The notes under the pieces were generated by a model. It was given only the letters and a program-made list of their open reading frames with translations, was not told the DNA's origin and made no database searches. The position numbers and the translations under genes were made by a program. A stretch of DNA of 12,306 nucleotides from an uncultured Lachnospiraceae bacterium. Lineage in GTDB: Bacteria > Bacillota > Clostridia > Lachnospirales > Lachnospiraceae. Location of the stretch: the NCBI GenBank assembly GCA_946611525.1, contig CAMODS010000023.1, forward strand, positions 1 to 12,306. Reading direction: 5' to 3'. Positions 1 to 5,832 of this stretch are shown here, one piece after another. How positions within the stretch are numbered: the first letter of the stretch is position 1; each line of letters starts with the position of its first letter.

Positions 1-255
1 CTCATCATGGACAGGCTGGCCACCCTTTGTCAGGACGTTTTCCTCATCATAAGCCCAGTCGCCGTCCCATTCGTTTGAAAACTGGCTATCCATCAGGTAA
101 GCCGCTGTGTGCAGCTCTTCCTCATAAGACGTGACATACGCCTCCCTGACGTTGCTGGTACCCAAAATGGTAAGGATCACTGTCAGAGCCAACGAACATA
201 CAATTGCAACGATCAAAATTTTCCCTACTAGTTTCCCGTTTTTTTTGACTTCCAT
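1..255 (-). CDS. N-terminal fragment of a membrane sensor protein (possibly Cache-type chemotaxis receptor or similar)
   Basis: This is a partial gene: it starts with ATG at 255 and is still open at the window edge, giving 85 residues. A GGAGGT ribosome binding site lies about 6 nt upstream of the ATG. The protein begins with a short basic stretch (VKKNGKLVGK), followed by one hydrophobic segment at about residues 12-32 (ILIVAIVCSLALTVILTIL) that looks like a signal anchor or first transmembrane helix. An extracytoplasmic acidic region follows (YEEELHTAAYLMDSQ, then EWDGDWAYDEE). This style matches the start of Clostridia methyl-accepting chemotaxis proteins and related receptors with a periplasmic Cache domain, but the diagnostic signalling domain lies outside the window. 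It sits 54 bp downstream of the hydrolase gene on the same strand and may share its transcript. That it is a membrane protein is fairly certain; the receptor class is inferred. Confidence 0.6.
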   Translation of the reverse strand, partial: MEVKKNGKLVGKILIVAIVCSLALTVILTILGTSNVREAYVTSYEEELHTAAYLMDSQFSNEWDGDWAYDEENVLTKGGQPVHDE

Positions 256-309
256 TGCTACCTCCATTCAAGTCCAAATCAAAAAACTACAGCCTCGTCC
301 ACACCAAGA

Positions 310-1254
310 CTACATATGCTGTTTTATCCAATCATATATGAAAGCGTACACATCCTGTCTGTCCATCTCGTTAAGGATCTCATGCCTGTCACCCGGGAAA
401 AGATGGATGGATACGTCCTTTATTCCGGCATTTTTATATTTATTAAATGCCTCGGTGACACCGGCTCCCAGCCCGCCTACCGGATCCTGCTCTCCCGATA
501 CAAAAAGTATGGGAAGCTCTTTGTTGATCCGGGCTATATTCTCCTCCCGGCCCGAAAAGCCTGCCGAGGTGATGAGAAGCCTGTATCCGTTTAGAGAAAA
601 GACAAAGGTGTCTTTGGGATCGCTGTAATACTTCTTAACACTCTCTATGTTGGTGGAAAGCCAGCTCTTTTCCGGCTCCGAACCGTCTGTGGAAAAGCCC
701 TTATAAGGTGCGTCATACATGAGGTTTATCACAAACTTCGGTGCCTGCTTATCCCAGCCGCCAAAGGTCTTTACTAACTTAAGAACCGTCATGCCTGCTT
801 TGCAGGCGCTTTCCTGAACTGTACCGGTACCCATGATGATAACTCCGCTGACCCCGGTAAACTCAGAAGCCTTTAGGGTGAGCATGTGTCTTACGAGATA
901 AGATCCCATGCTGTGTCCCAAAAGAAAATAAGGTATGTCGGGATACTGCTCCTTTATGATCTTGTAGTTGGAAAAAATGTCATCTACACATGTCTCGGAA
1001 GGAGTATCGGTATGGAGAACTCCCCAGTCACTGTGATCTTTGACTGACTCACCGTGTCCTATATGATCGTGGCCCATAACCACGAAGCCCTGTGAATTGA
1101 GATACTCTGCGAACTCATCATAACGCTCGATATACTCGATCATGCCGTGAACCAGCTGGATGACCCCCACCGGCTGTCCCTCGGGAGACCACTTGACTGC
1201 GTGGATCTTTGTGCCGTCTCTGTCGCAGGATTTGAAACTGTAATATTCCTTCAT
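310..1254 (-). CDS. Alpha/beta hydrolase, monoacylglycerol lipase / lysophospholipase type
   Basis: This 314-residue protein is a serine hydrolase of the alpha/beta fold, probably cleaving lipid esters (Hydrolase_4 / PldB-like family). No signal peptide is visible, so it is likely cytoplasmic. The HGM oxyanion-hole motif is near residue 37 and GHDHIGHGES near 61-70. The nucleophile elbow GHSMGS carries Ser115, the acid is probably Asp257 in SGEQDPVGG, and the catalytic His is His291 in GDRHEILNE. The C-terminus (YAFIYDWIKQHM) is complete. The start is ambiguous: an in-frame TTG at 1257 directly precedes ATG 1254, and the GGAGG site is about 7 nt from TTG and 10 nt from ATG. ATG was chosen as the stronger codon; the difference is one residue. 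The gene follows queA by 69 bp on the same strand and precedes the membrane sensor. The exact substrate cannot be read from sequence. Confidence 0.9.
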   Translation of the reverse strand: MKEYYSFKSCDRDGTKIHAVKWSPEGQPVGVIQLVHGMIEYIERYDEFAEYLNSQGFVVMGHDHIGHGESVKDHSDWGVLHTDTPSETCVDDIFSNYKIIKEQYPDIPYFLLGHSMGSYLVRHMLTLKASEFTGVSGVIIMGTGTVQESACKAGMTVLKLVKTFGGWDKQAPKFVINLMYDAPYKGFSTDGSEPEKSWLSTNIESVKKYYSDPKDTFVFSLNGYRLLITSAGFSGREENIARINKELPILFVSGEQDPVGGLGAGVTEAFNKYKNAGIKDVSIHLFPGDRHEILNEMDRQDVYAFIYDWIKQHM

Positions 1255-1323
1255 CAAATAAAAACCTCCATAACACGTCCCTAAAAAGGAACTTTACCAA
1301 TAATATTACTCTTTCTTATTTTA

Positions 1324-2415
1324 TTATGCAAGAAAAATCATCATCGCATCCCCAAAGGAGAAAAACCGGTACTTCTCCCGCACCGCCTCCTCGTAGGCGG
1401 CCAGGACATTTTCCCTGCCTGCCATGGCGGAAACCAGCATAAGAAGAGTGGACTGAGGCAAATGGAAGTTGGTGATAAGTGAATCAACAACCAGAAACTC
1501 GTAGCCCGGATAGATGAATATCTCGGTATTGTCCGAATCCGGCATCACCCAGATCGGTTCACCATTTTCATCCACGCCGTTTCCCATTTTCACCTGTCCA
1601 TCCTGCATGGCTTTTAGCTTGTTTGCACAAGCCTCTAAGGTTCTGGTGCTGGTGGTTCCCACAGAGACTATCCGTCCCCCTCGCCTTTTTGTCTCATTTA
1701 TAAGTGATGCCGCCTCGGGAGTTATCCGGTAAAACTCACTGTGCATGTGATGGTCCGTGATCTCCTCCGCAGAAACAGGCCTGAAGGTCCCCAGTCCCAC
1801 ATGGAGTGTCACCTCAGCTATCCCCACTCCCATATCCCGTACCTTTTGCAAAAGCTCCGGTGTAAAATGCAGTCCCGCAGTGGGTGCAGCTGCCGATCCG
1901 TCATACTTTGCGTAGACGGTCTGGTAACGGTTCTTGTCGGAAAGCTTGTGGGTGATATAAGGAGGCAGGGGCATCTCGCCAAGAGCATCCAGCACCTCCT
2001 CAAAGATGCCGTCGTAGGAAAACTCCACCACCCGGTTTCCGTCCTCATGCACCTCCACTACTTCTGCTTTCAAAAGGCCTTCCCCAAAGGAGATCTTTGC
2101 CCCCTCTTTAAGCCTCTTTCCGGGCTTTGCCAGACATTCCCACCTGTCTGCATCCAACCTTTTTAACAAAAGTATCTCTGCCACACCGCCGGTGGGATCC
2201 CGATGTCCCATCAGTCTGGCAGGGATAACCCTGGTGTTGTTTAGCACCAGGCAGTCGCCGGGCTTTAAATACTCCGTAACATCATAAAAATGGCGATGGG
2301 TCACACCGCCATTTTTTCTGTCCAGCACCATAAGTCTGGACTCATCTCTTTTTAAAAGAGGATCCTGAGCGATCAGTTCCTCGGGTAAATAGTAGTCAAA
2401 ATCAGATGTCTTCAA
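1324..2415 (-). CDS. queA: S-adenosylmethionine:tRNA ribosyltransferase-isomerase QueA
   Basis: QueA transfers and isomerises the ribosyl part of S-adenosylmethionine onto 7-aminomethyl-7-deazaguanine in tRNA, making epoxyqueuosine in the queuosine pathway. The 363 residues carry the family landmarks: start MKTSDFDYYLPEELIAQDP, RLMVLDR, NNTRVIPARL near 59-68, PLPPYI near 150, AAPTAGLHFT near 175-184, HVGLGTFRPV near 205-214, and TNFHLPQSTL near the C-terminus. It is some 20 residues longer than the Bacillus protein, mostly from an insert rich in Gly, Asn and Asp before TEIFIYPGYEF (about residues 270-300). The start is TTG at 2415. It is chosen because the family almost always begins MKTSDFDY and an AAAGGA site lies about 9 nt upstream. 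The gene starts 22 bp after the peroxidase gene, so the two are probably co-transcribed. The usual partner tgt is not in the window. Confidence 0.96.
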   Translation of the reverse strand: MKTSDFDYYLPEELIAQDPLLKRDESRLMVLDRKNGGVTHRHFYDVTEYLKPGDCLVLNNTRVIPARLMGHRDPTGGVAEILLLKRLDADRWECLAKPGKRLKEGAKISFGEGLLKAEVVEVHEDGNRVVEFSYDGIFEEVLDALGEMPLPPYITHKLSDKNRYQTVYAKYDGSAAAPTAGLHFTPELLQKVRDMGVGIAEVTLHVGLGTFRPVSAEEITDHHMHSEFYRITPEAASLINETKRRGGRIVSVGTTSTRTLEACANKLKAMQDGQVKMGNGVDENGEPIWVMPDSDNTEIFIYPGYEFLVVDSLITNFHLPQSTLLMLVSAMAGRENVLAAYEEAVREKYRFFSFGDAMMIFLA

Positions 2416-2437
2416 TGTAAAGCGTCCTTTCAGCTCA

Positions 2438-2980
2438 TCAGATCAGAGAACCTACACACTTTGATACCTCATCCATCTTTGCAGTGGGCTCAAAACGCGC
2501 CACCACATTACCCTGACGGTCGATCACAAACTTGGTGAAGTTCCACTTGATATCCGGGTTATTCTTGTAATCCTTGTCGATCTTTGAAAGCATGGCCCCC
2601 ATAGCCAGTGCCTTAGGTCCCTTGCCAAAGCCTTCAAAGCCCTTCTGCTCCTTAAGATATGTGAAGAGAGGCAGGGCATTTTCCCCATTTACATCAGACT
2701 TTTTCATCTGAGGGAACTGGGTGTTGTACTTGAGCTGGCAGAACTCATGGATACCCTCGTCATCCTCGGGAGTCTGTCCCGCGAACTGGTTACAGGGAAC
2801 ATCTACTACCTCAAAGCCCTGGTCATGGTACTTTTCGTACATTGCCTCTATGTCTTTGTAATGAGGCGTAAAGCCGCATCCTGTGGCCGTATTGACCACC
2901 AATACTACCTTACCCTCAAAGTCCTTCATGGACTGCTCGCTTCCGTCAGGTCTAGGTGTTGAATAATCATAAAATCCCAT
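2438..2980 (-). CDS. Glutathione peroxidase family thiol peroxidase (cysteine type)
   Basis: This 180-residue enzyme reduces hydrogen peroxide or organic hydroperoxides. Bacterial cysteine forms usually use thioredoxin rather than glutathione as reductant. The peroxidatic Cys35 sits in NTATGCGFTP, where animal enzymes carry selenocysteine. The catalytic tetrad is completed by Gln69 in PCNQFAGQTP and by Trp146 and Asn147 in WNFTKF. A second cysteine, Cys81 in FCQLKYNTQFP, is at the place of the resolving cysteine of thioredoxin-dependent members, which supports a two-cysteine mechanism. There is no signal peptide. The start is ATG 2980, with an AAGGAGG site about 7 nt upstream. The gene has its own promoter at 3037-3065 and leads directly into queA 22 bp downstream. 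With the nearby superoxide dismutase it forms an oxygen-defence neighbourhood. The family call is very secure; the reductant is inferred. Confidence 0.95.
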   Translation of the reverse strand: MGFYDYSTPRPDGSEQSMKDFEGKVVLVVNTATGCGFTPHYKDIEAMYEKYHDQGFEVVDVPCNQFAGQTPEDDEGIHEFCQLKYNTQFPQMKKSDVNGENALPLFTYLKEQKGFEGFGKGPKALAMGAMLSKIDKDYKNNPDIKWNFTKFVIDRQGNVVARFEPTAKMDEVSKCVGSLI

Positions 2981-3036
2981 AATGCTTTCCTCCTTTTAGA
3001 TATAGTAAAACTGTTATTTACCTTTTGCACAATCTA

Positions 3037-3065
3037 ATTGTATCAAATATTTATGAAGTTGTAAA
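3037..3065 (-). promoter_or_regulatory. Sigma-A-type promoter for the peroxidase-queA transcript
   Basis: On the minus strand there is a -35 box TTTACA (3065-3060), a 17-nt spacer and a -10 box TACAAT (3042-3037). Each box matches 5 of 6 consensus bases. The predicted start site is near 3030, giving a 5' leader of about 50 nt before the peroxidase ATG at 2980. The surrounding 2981-3082 gap is AT-rich and contains no other convincing element. No clear terminator hairpin for cooC was seen there. Confidence 0.7.
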
Positions 3066-3082
3066 GCATTATTTTAAAGTTT

Positions 3083-3844
3083 TTATAATACACCTATTTC
3101 AGCCAAGGCTTTTTTGCAACCCTCGACTATTGGTGCATCATCAGGCAAGAAGAAAACATTCTCCCCTTTGATATCGTACTCTGCCAGCTTATTGTCAGAT
3201 ATGATAGCCGACAGCAGTGGAAGCTCACCTATCTCAAGCATGTCAGCCATGGAAGCATCCGGCAGCCGGTTGGCTATGACGCCTATCCGGTCGCACATCA
3301 TGAGATTATCCGAAACGGACTTTATGGTCTGTATCACCTGACAACCCTTTTTACTGGCATCCGTGATGAGCAAAAGATGGGTCACCTTTTCCATAACACG
3401 GCGGTTGATCTGCTCGATACCCGCCTCTCCGTCTATAACCACATAGTCAAAGTTGGAGGACAAAAGGCCGATGACCTCCTTTAGGTAGGAGTTGATCTTG
3501 CAGTAGCAGCCTGCGGCCTCGGGGCGTCCCACTGCGATAAAACTGTATCCGTCCTGCTCTACAAGGGCATCCATAATGCGGTATTTGGCCTCTCCCAAAA
3601 GCTCGATGGCCGATTTGGTGTCACCATTTTCCACTGTGCTCACCACCTCACGGCGTATATCGTCGATGGTGCTTTCCACCTCCACTCCAAGGGCTGTGGA
3701 AAGTCCCACTGCGGGATCAGCATCTATGGCCAGTATCTTTTTATCCGGATAAGCCTCACAAAGAAGCTTAACCATGACAGCGGAGCAGGAAGTCTTTCCT
3801 ACTCCGCCCTTTCCTGCCACCGCTATAATCTTCGGTTCTGACAT
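3083..3844 (-). CDS. CooC-type MinD/ParA-family ATPase (nickel insertion accessory protein)
   Basis: This is a 253-residue deviant-Walker P-loop ATPase. Walker A is GKGGVGKTS at residues 11-19. The IDADPAVGL switch follows at about 40-48. A Walker B-like segment YVVIDGEAGIEQINRR spans about 134-149. GCYC (Cys113 and Cys115) is the CXC metal-binding motif typical of CooC/AcsF, the dimeric ATPases that deliver nickel to carbon monoxide dehydrogenase or acetyl-CoA synthase. ATG 3844 is preferred because an AAAGGA site lies 6 nt upstream. An in-frame ATG at 3913 would add 23 residues encoded by a dispersed repeat (SPCHPERSEGS), which is unlikely to be native. No carbon monoxide dehydrogenase gene is in the window, so the client is unknown. 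Upstream is sod, separated by 120 bp that is mostly repeat. Family assignment is strong; a role in nickel delivery is inferred from the motif. Confidence 0.88.
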   Translation of the reverse strand: MSEPKIIAVAGKGGVGKTSCSAVMVKLLCEAYPDKKILAIDADPAVGLSTALGVEVESTIDDIRREVVSTVENGDTKSAIELLGEAKYRIMDALVEQDGYSFIAVGRPEAAGCYCKINSYLKEVIGLLSSNFDYVVIDGEAGIEQINRRVMEKVTHLLLITDASKKGCQVIQTIKSVSDNLMMCDRIGVIANRLPDASMADMLEIGELPLLSAIISDNKLAEYDIKGENVFFLPDDAPIVEGCKKALAEIGVL

Positions 3845-3860
3845 GTTGTTCCTTTCTTGA

Positions 3861-3963
3861 GATCCTTCGCTTCGCTCAGGATGACAGGGCGATCCCGCTT
3901 CGCTCGATGACATTACGAGGGCGAGCCTTCTTTGTCATTCTGAGGGCGCAGCCCGAAGAATCT
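3861..3963 (-). repeat. Compound palindromic repeat between sod and cooC (copy 1)
   Basis: The outer arms are GATCCTTCGCTTCGCTCAG plus GATGACA at 3861-3886, and TGTCATTCTGAGGGC followed by GCAGCCCGAAGAATC at 3933-3962. They are imperfect inverted complements: the ends (GATCCTTCG / CGAAGAATC) and the GATGACA / TGTCATTC parts pair, while the middles differ. Between them (3887-3932) lies a related, more diverged inner pair, CGCTTCGCTCGATGACA and CGAGGGCGAGC, as if one element were nested in another. It fills almost the whole 120-bp gap. The right arm ends 1 nt from the sod stop codon. As RNA it would form a large hairpin between the two genes. Confidence 0.85.
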
Positions 3964-3964
3964 T

Positions 3965-4579
3965 TTATCTGTTGTCGTAACGTTTTGCTACTACGTCCCA
4001 GTCGATGATCTTCCAGATCTCATCCACATACTTAGGACGCAGGTTCTTGTAGTCGAGATAGTATGCATGCTCCCATACATCAATGGTAAGAATGGGTGTG
4101 TGGCCCGTACCCTGAGTGATGGGATTCTCCTGGTTAGCTGACTGTGACAGATAAAGCTTGCCATCCTTATCGGCGGAAAGCCATGCCCAGCCGCTGCCGA
4201 ACTGCCCTACTGCAAGTGCTGACATCTTTTCTTTCAAGGCGTCAAAGCTACCAAAGTCCGCATCAATCTGAGAAGCTAAAGCTCCCTCAGGTGCATTGCC
4301 ATCTCTGGGTGCACGAAGCTGCTCGAAATAAATGTTGTGATTGTAGAAACCACCACCGTTGTTTAAAACTGCGGTACGTGTAGCTGCATCGGATATCCGG
4401 TCTAAATTTGCCAAAACCTCCTCGATGGGCTTGTCTGCCACGCCTGCCTTTTCAGCAGCAGTATTGAGATTTGTGGTGTAGGTGGCATGATGCTTGCCAT
4501 GATGTGTCTCTACTGTTTCCTTGCCGATAACCGGCTCTAAAGCATCCGTACTATAAGCTAATTTGATCTGTTCGTACAT
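3965..4579 (-). CDS. sodA: Superoxide dismutase, Fe/Mn family, Mn-type signature
   Basis: The enzyme converts superoxide to hydrogen peroxide and oxygen in the cytoplasm. The 204 residues have all four metal ligands: His26 (ETHHGKHH), His81 (FYNHNIYF), Asp167 and His171 (IDVWEHAYY). Tyr34 is the gateway tyrosine. The outer-sphere glutamine appears to be Gln150 in SANQENP, while the residue before FYNH is Gly rather than Gln. That arrangement is typical of Mn or cambialistic enzymes rather than Fe-specific ones. ATG 4579 has an AAAGGGGG site about 9 nt upstream. Its leader contains a dispersed repeat (4604-4650), and another copy begins 1 nt after its stop. The likely promoter is at 4669-4698, overlapping the end of the desulfurase gene. 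The peroxide it makes could be handled by the peroxidase two genes downstream. Metal choice is inferred. Confidence 0.95.
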   Translation of the reverse strand: MYEQIKLAYSTDALEPVIGKETVETHHGKHHATYTTNLNTAAEKAGVADKPIEEVLANLDRISDAATRTAVLNNGGGFYNHNIYFEQLRAPRDGNAPEGALASQIDADFGSFDALKEKMSALAVGQFGSGWAWLSADKDGKLYLSQSANQENPITQGTGHTPILTIDVWEHAYYLDYKNLRPKYVDEIWKIIDWDVVAKRYDNR

Positions 4580-4603
4580 AAAATATTTCCCCCTTTCATT
4601 ATA

Positions 4604-4650
4604 AGATCCTTCGCTTCGCTCAGGATGACAGAACGCAGCCCGAAGAATCT
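4604..4650 (-). repeat. Palindromic repeat in the sod leader, internally deleted (copy 2)
   Basis: The left arm GATCCTTCGCTTCGCTCAG plus GATGACAG is intact. The right arm keeps only CGCAGCCCGAAGAATC and lacks the TGTCATTCTGAG portion seen in the copies at 3861-3963 and 8919-8977. On the minus strand, AGATTCTTCG and CGAAGGATCT can still form a stem of about 10 pairs with one G-U. The element starts about 25 nt past the stop of the cysteine desulfurase. It lies between the predicted sod promoter and the sod ribosome binding site, so it is part of the sod leader RNA. Confidence 0.85.
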
Positions 4651-4668
4651 TTATCTCTATACTGTGCT

Positions 4669-4698
4669 ATTATACTACTTCCTGGTGTACCTGCGCAA
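4669..4698 (-). promoter_or_regulatory. Possible promoter for sod
   Basis: On the minus strand a perfect TATAAT (-10, 4674-4669) follows an 18-nt spacer and a partial -35 box TTGCGC (4698-4693), of which only the TTG matches. It overlaps the last codons of the cysteine desulfurase gene. The predicted start near 4662 would give a leader of about 80 nt containing the repeat hairpin. The weak -35 box keeps confidence moderate; sod could also be read through from the heat-shock operon. Confidence 0.4.
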
Positions 4699-5832
4699 CT
4701 TCGGGATCAGTTCTCCCATTTTTTTTGCAGCCTCATCCATCTCCTCCGCAGTGGTATTCACCGACATCGACAGGCGTATGGTACTTTCCAAAAGATCCTT
4801 TCTCAGACCGATGGCGCTTAAGGTGTCGCTGGGGGCACGCTTGTGGGATGAGCAGGCGCTGCCGGCAGACACATAGATGCCCTCGTCCTCCAGGGCATGG
4901 AGTAAAACCTCGGAACGCACTCCGTCAACGGACACACTAATTATGTGAGGCGCCGCGCCCTGGGGATCCTCAGGGCCATTGACCGATACTCCCTCAATCG
5001 TCGATATTTGTTTAATGAAGCGCTGTCTTAAAGATTCTTCGCCTTGCTCAAAATGACAGACATGCCCCATGGTCTCCTCCACTGCTACACCAAGACCTGC
5101 TATAGCGGGTACGTTTTCCGTTCCGGAACGGTATCCCTGCTCCTGACCTCCACCGTGGATGAGCGGCAGATACTTTACCTTTTCTCCCTTGTACAAAAAG
5201 CCGCTGCCCTTGGGGCCGTGGATCTTATGTCCTGATGCAGACAAAAGATCTATCTTCATCTTTGCCGGATTGATGGGAAGCTTGCCATAGCTTTGCACCG
5301 CATCTACGAAAAACTGGGTGCCGGGATTCTTTTGCTTTATAATGCTGCCTGCCTCGGCTATGGGCTCAATGGTACCGATCTCGTTGTTTACATGCATGAT
5401 AGCTACCAGTATCGTGTCCTCCCTTATGGCAGACGAAAGCGCTCTTAAATCGATGACGCCGTATTTGTCCACCGGCAGCACATCCACCTCATAACCATGC
5501 ACCTCCTTTAAAAAGTTTAAGGTGTTTTTCACTGAGGGATGCTCAATGGGAGTAGTTATGATATGCATGCCGCTACGCTTGTATGCGAGAGCAGTACCGG
5601 TCAGTCCCAGGTTGTTGGCCTCGGTGCCGCCGGAGGTGAAGATTATCTCCTTATCTTTTACGTGAAGGCTTTTTGCAATGGCGGCTCTGGTATCCTTCAG
5701 ATACTGCTCCGCTGACACTCCCATACCGTGCAAAGAAGACGGATTACCGAAATCCGTCTCCAATACTTTTTTCATTATTTCTACTGCAGCAGGGCTGCAC
5801 TTGGTTGTAGCTGAATTGTCTAAATAAATCAT
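4675..5832 (-). CDS. Class I cysteine desulfurase (NifS/IscS family)
   Basis: This PLP enzyme removes sulfur from cysteine, giving alanine and a persulfide used for Fe-S clusters, thio-tRNA or thiamine. The 385 residues show the start MIYLDNSATTKCSP, SGGTEANN near 67-74, HVNNEIGTIEPI near 147-158, the PLP lysine Lys203 in SASGHKIHGPKGSG, GTENVP near 238-243, and the catalytic Cys327 in the mobile loop SAGSACSSHKRAP. Residues 259-268 (CHFEQGEESL) are encoded by a copy of the dispersed repeat, in frame, in a region that is normally a variable surface helix. The ATG overlaps the dnaJ TGA by one base (TGATG), and GGGTGA lies upstream, so translation is probably coupled to dnaJ and under HrcA control. 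No scaffold gene (nifU/iscU) or thiI adjoins it, so the main sulfur acceptor is unclear. Confidence 0.94.
   Translation of the reverse strand: MIYLDNSATTKCSPAAVEIMKKVLETDFGNPSSLHGMGVSAEQYLKDTRAAIAKSLHVKDKEIIFTSGGTEANNLGLTGTALAYKRSGMHIITTPIEHPSVKNTLNFLKEVHGYEVDVLPVDKYGVIDLRALSSAIREDTILVAIMHVNNEIGTIEPIAEAGSIIKQKNPGTQFFVDAVQSYGKLPINPAKMKIDLLSASGHKIHGPKGSGFLYKGEKVKYLPLIHGGGQEQGYRSGTENVPAIAGLGVAVEETMGHVCHFEQGEESLRQRFIKQISTIEGVSVNGPEDPQGAAPHIISVSVDGVRSEVLLHALEDEGIYVSAGSACSSHKRAPSDTLSAIGLRKDLLESTIRLSMSVNTTAEEMDEAAKKMGELIPKLRRYTRK
5031..5058 (-). repeat. Single-arm repeat inside the cysteine desulfurase gene (copy 3)
   Basis: The plus strand reads AAGATTCTTCGCCTTGCTCA followed by AAATGACA. It differs from the arm in grpE by a few bases (CCTTG for CTTCG, CAAAA for CAGAA). 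On the coding strand it is in frame and gives CHFEQGEESL, the same frame that yields SERSEES in grpE. Only one arm is present, with no partner nearby, so no hairpin is expected. It is more diverged than the other copies, so this may be an old insertion. Confidence 0.75.

Noticed and set aside
1258..1323. Possible terminator or promoter in the queA-hydrolase gap
   Set aside because: The GTTCC/GGGAC pair is short with a wobble and no T run on the right side, and no well-spaced -35/-10 pair was found.
3066..3092. Possible PerR-like AT-rich palindrome (ATTAT...ATAAT) upstream of the peroxidase promoter
   Set aside because: Only 5-base arms in very AT-rich sequence, and it does not match the PerR box closely enough to report as an operator.
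3845..3913. N-terminal extension of the CooC-like protein to an in-frame ATG at 3913
   Set aside because: The extra 23 residues are encoded by the dispersed repeat and the internal ATG 3844 has a good ribosome binding site and gives the usual family start just before the P-loop.
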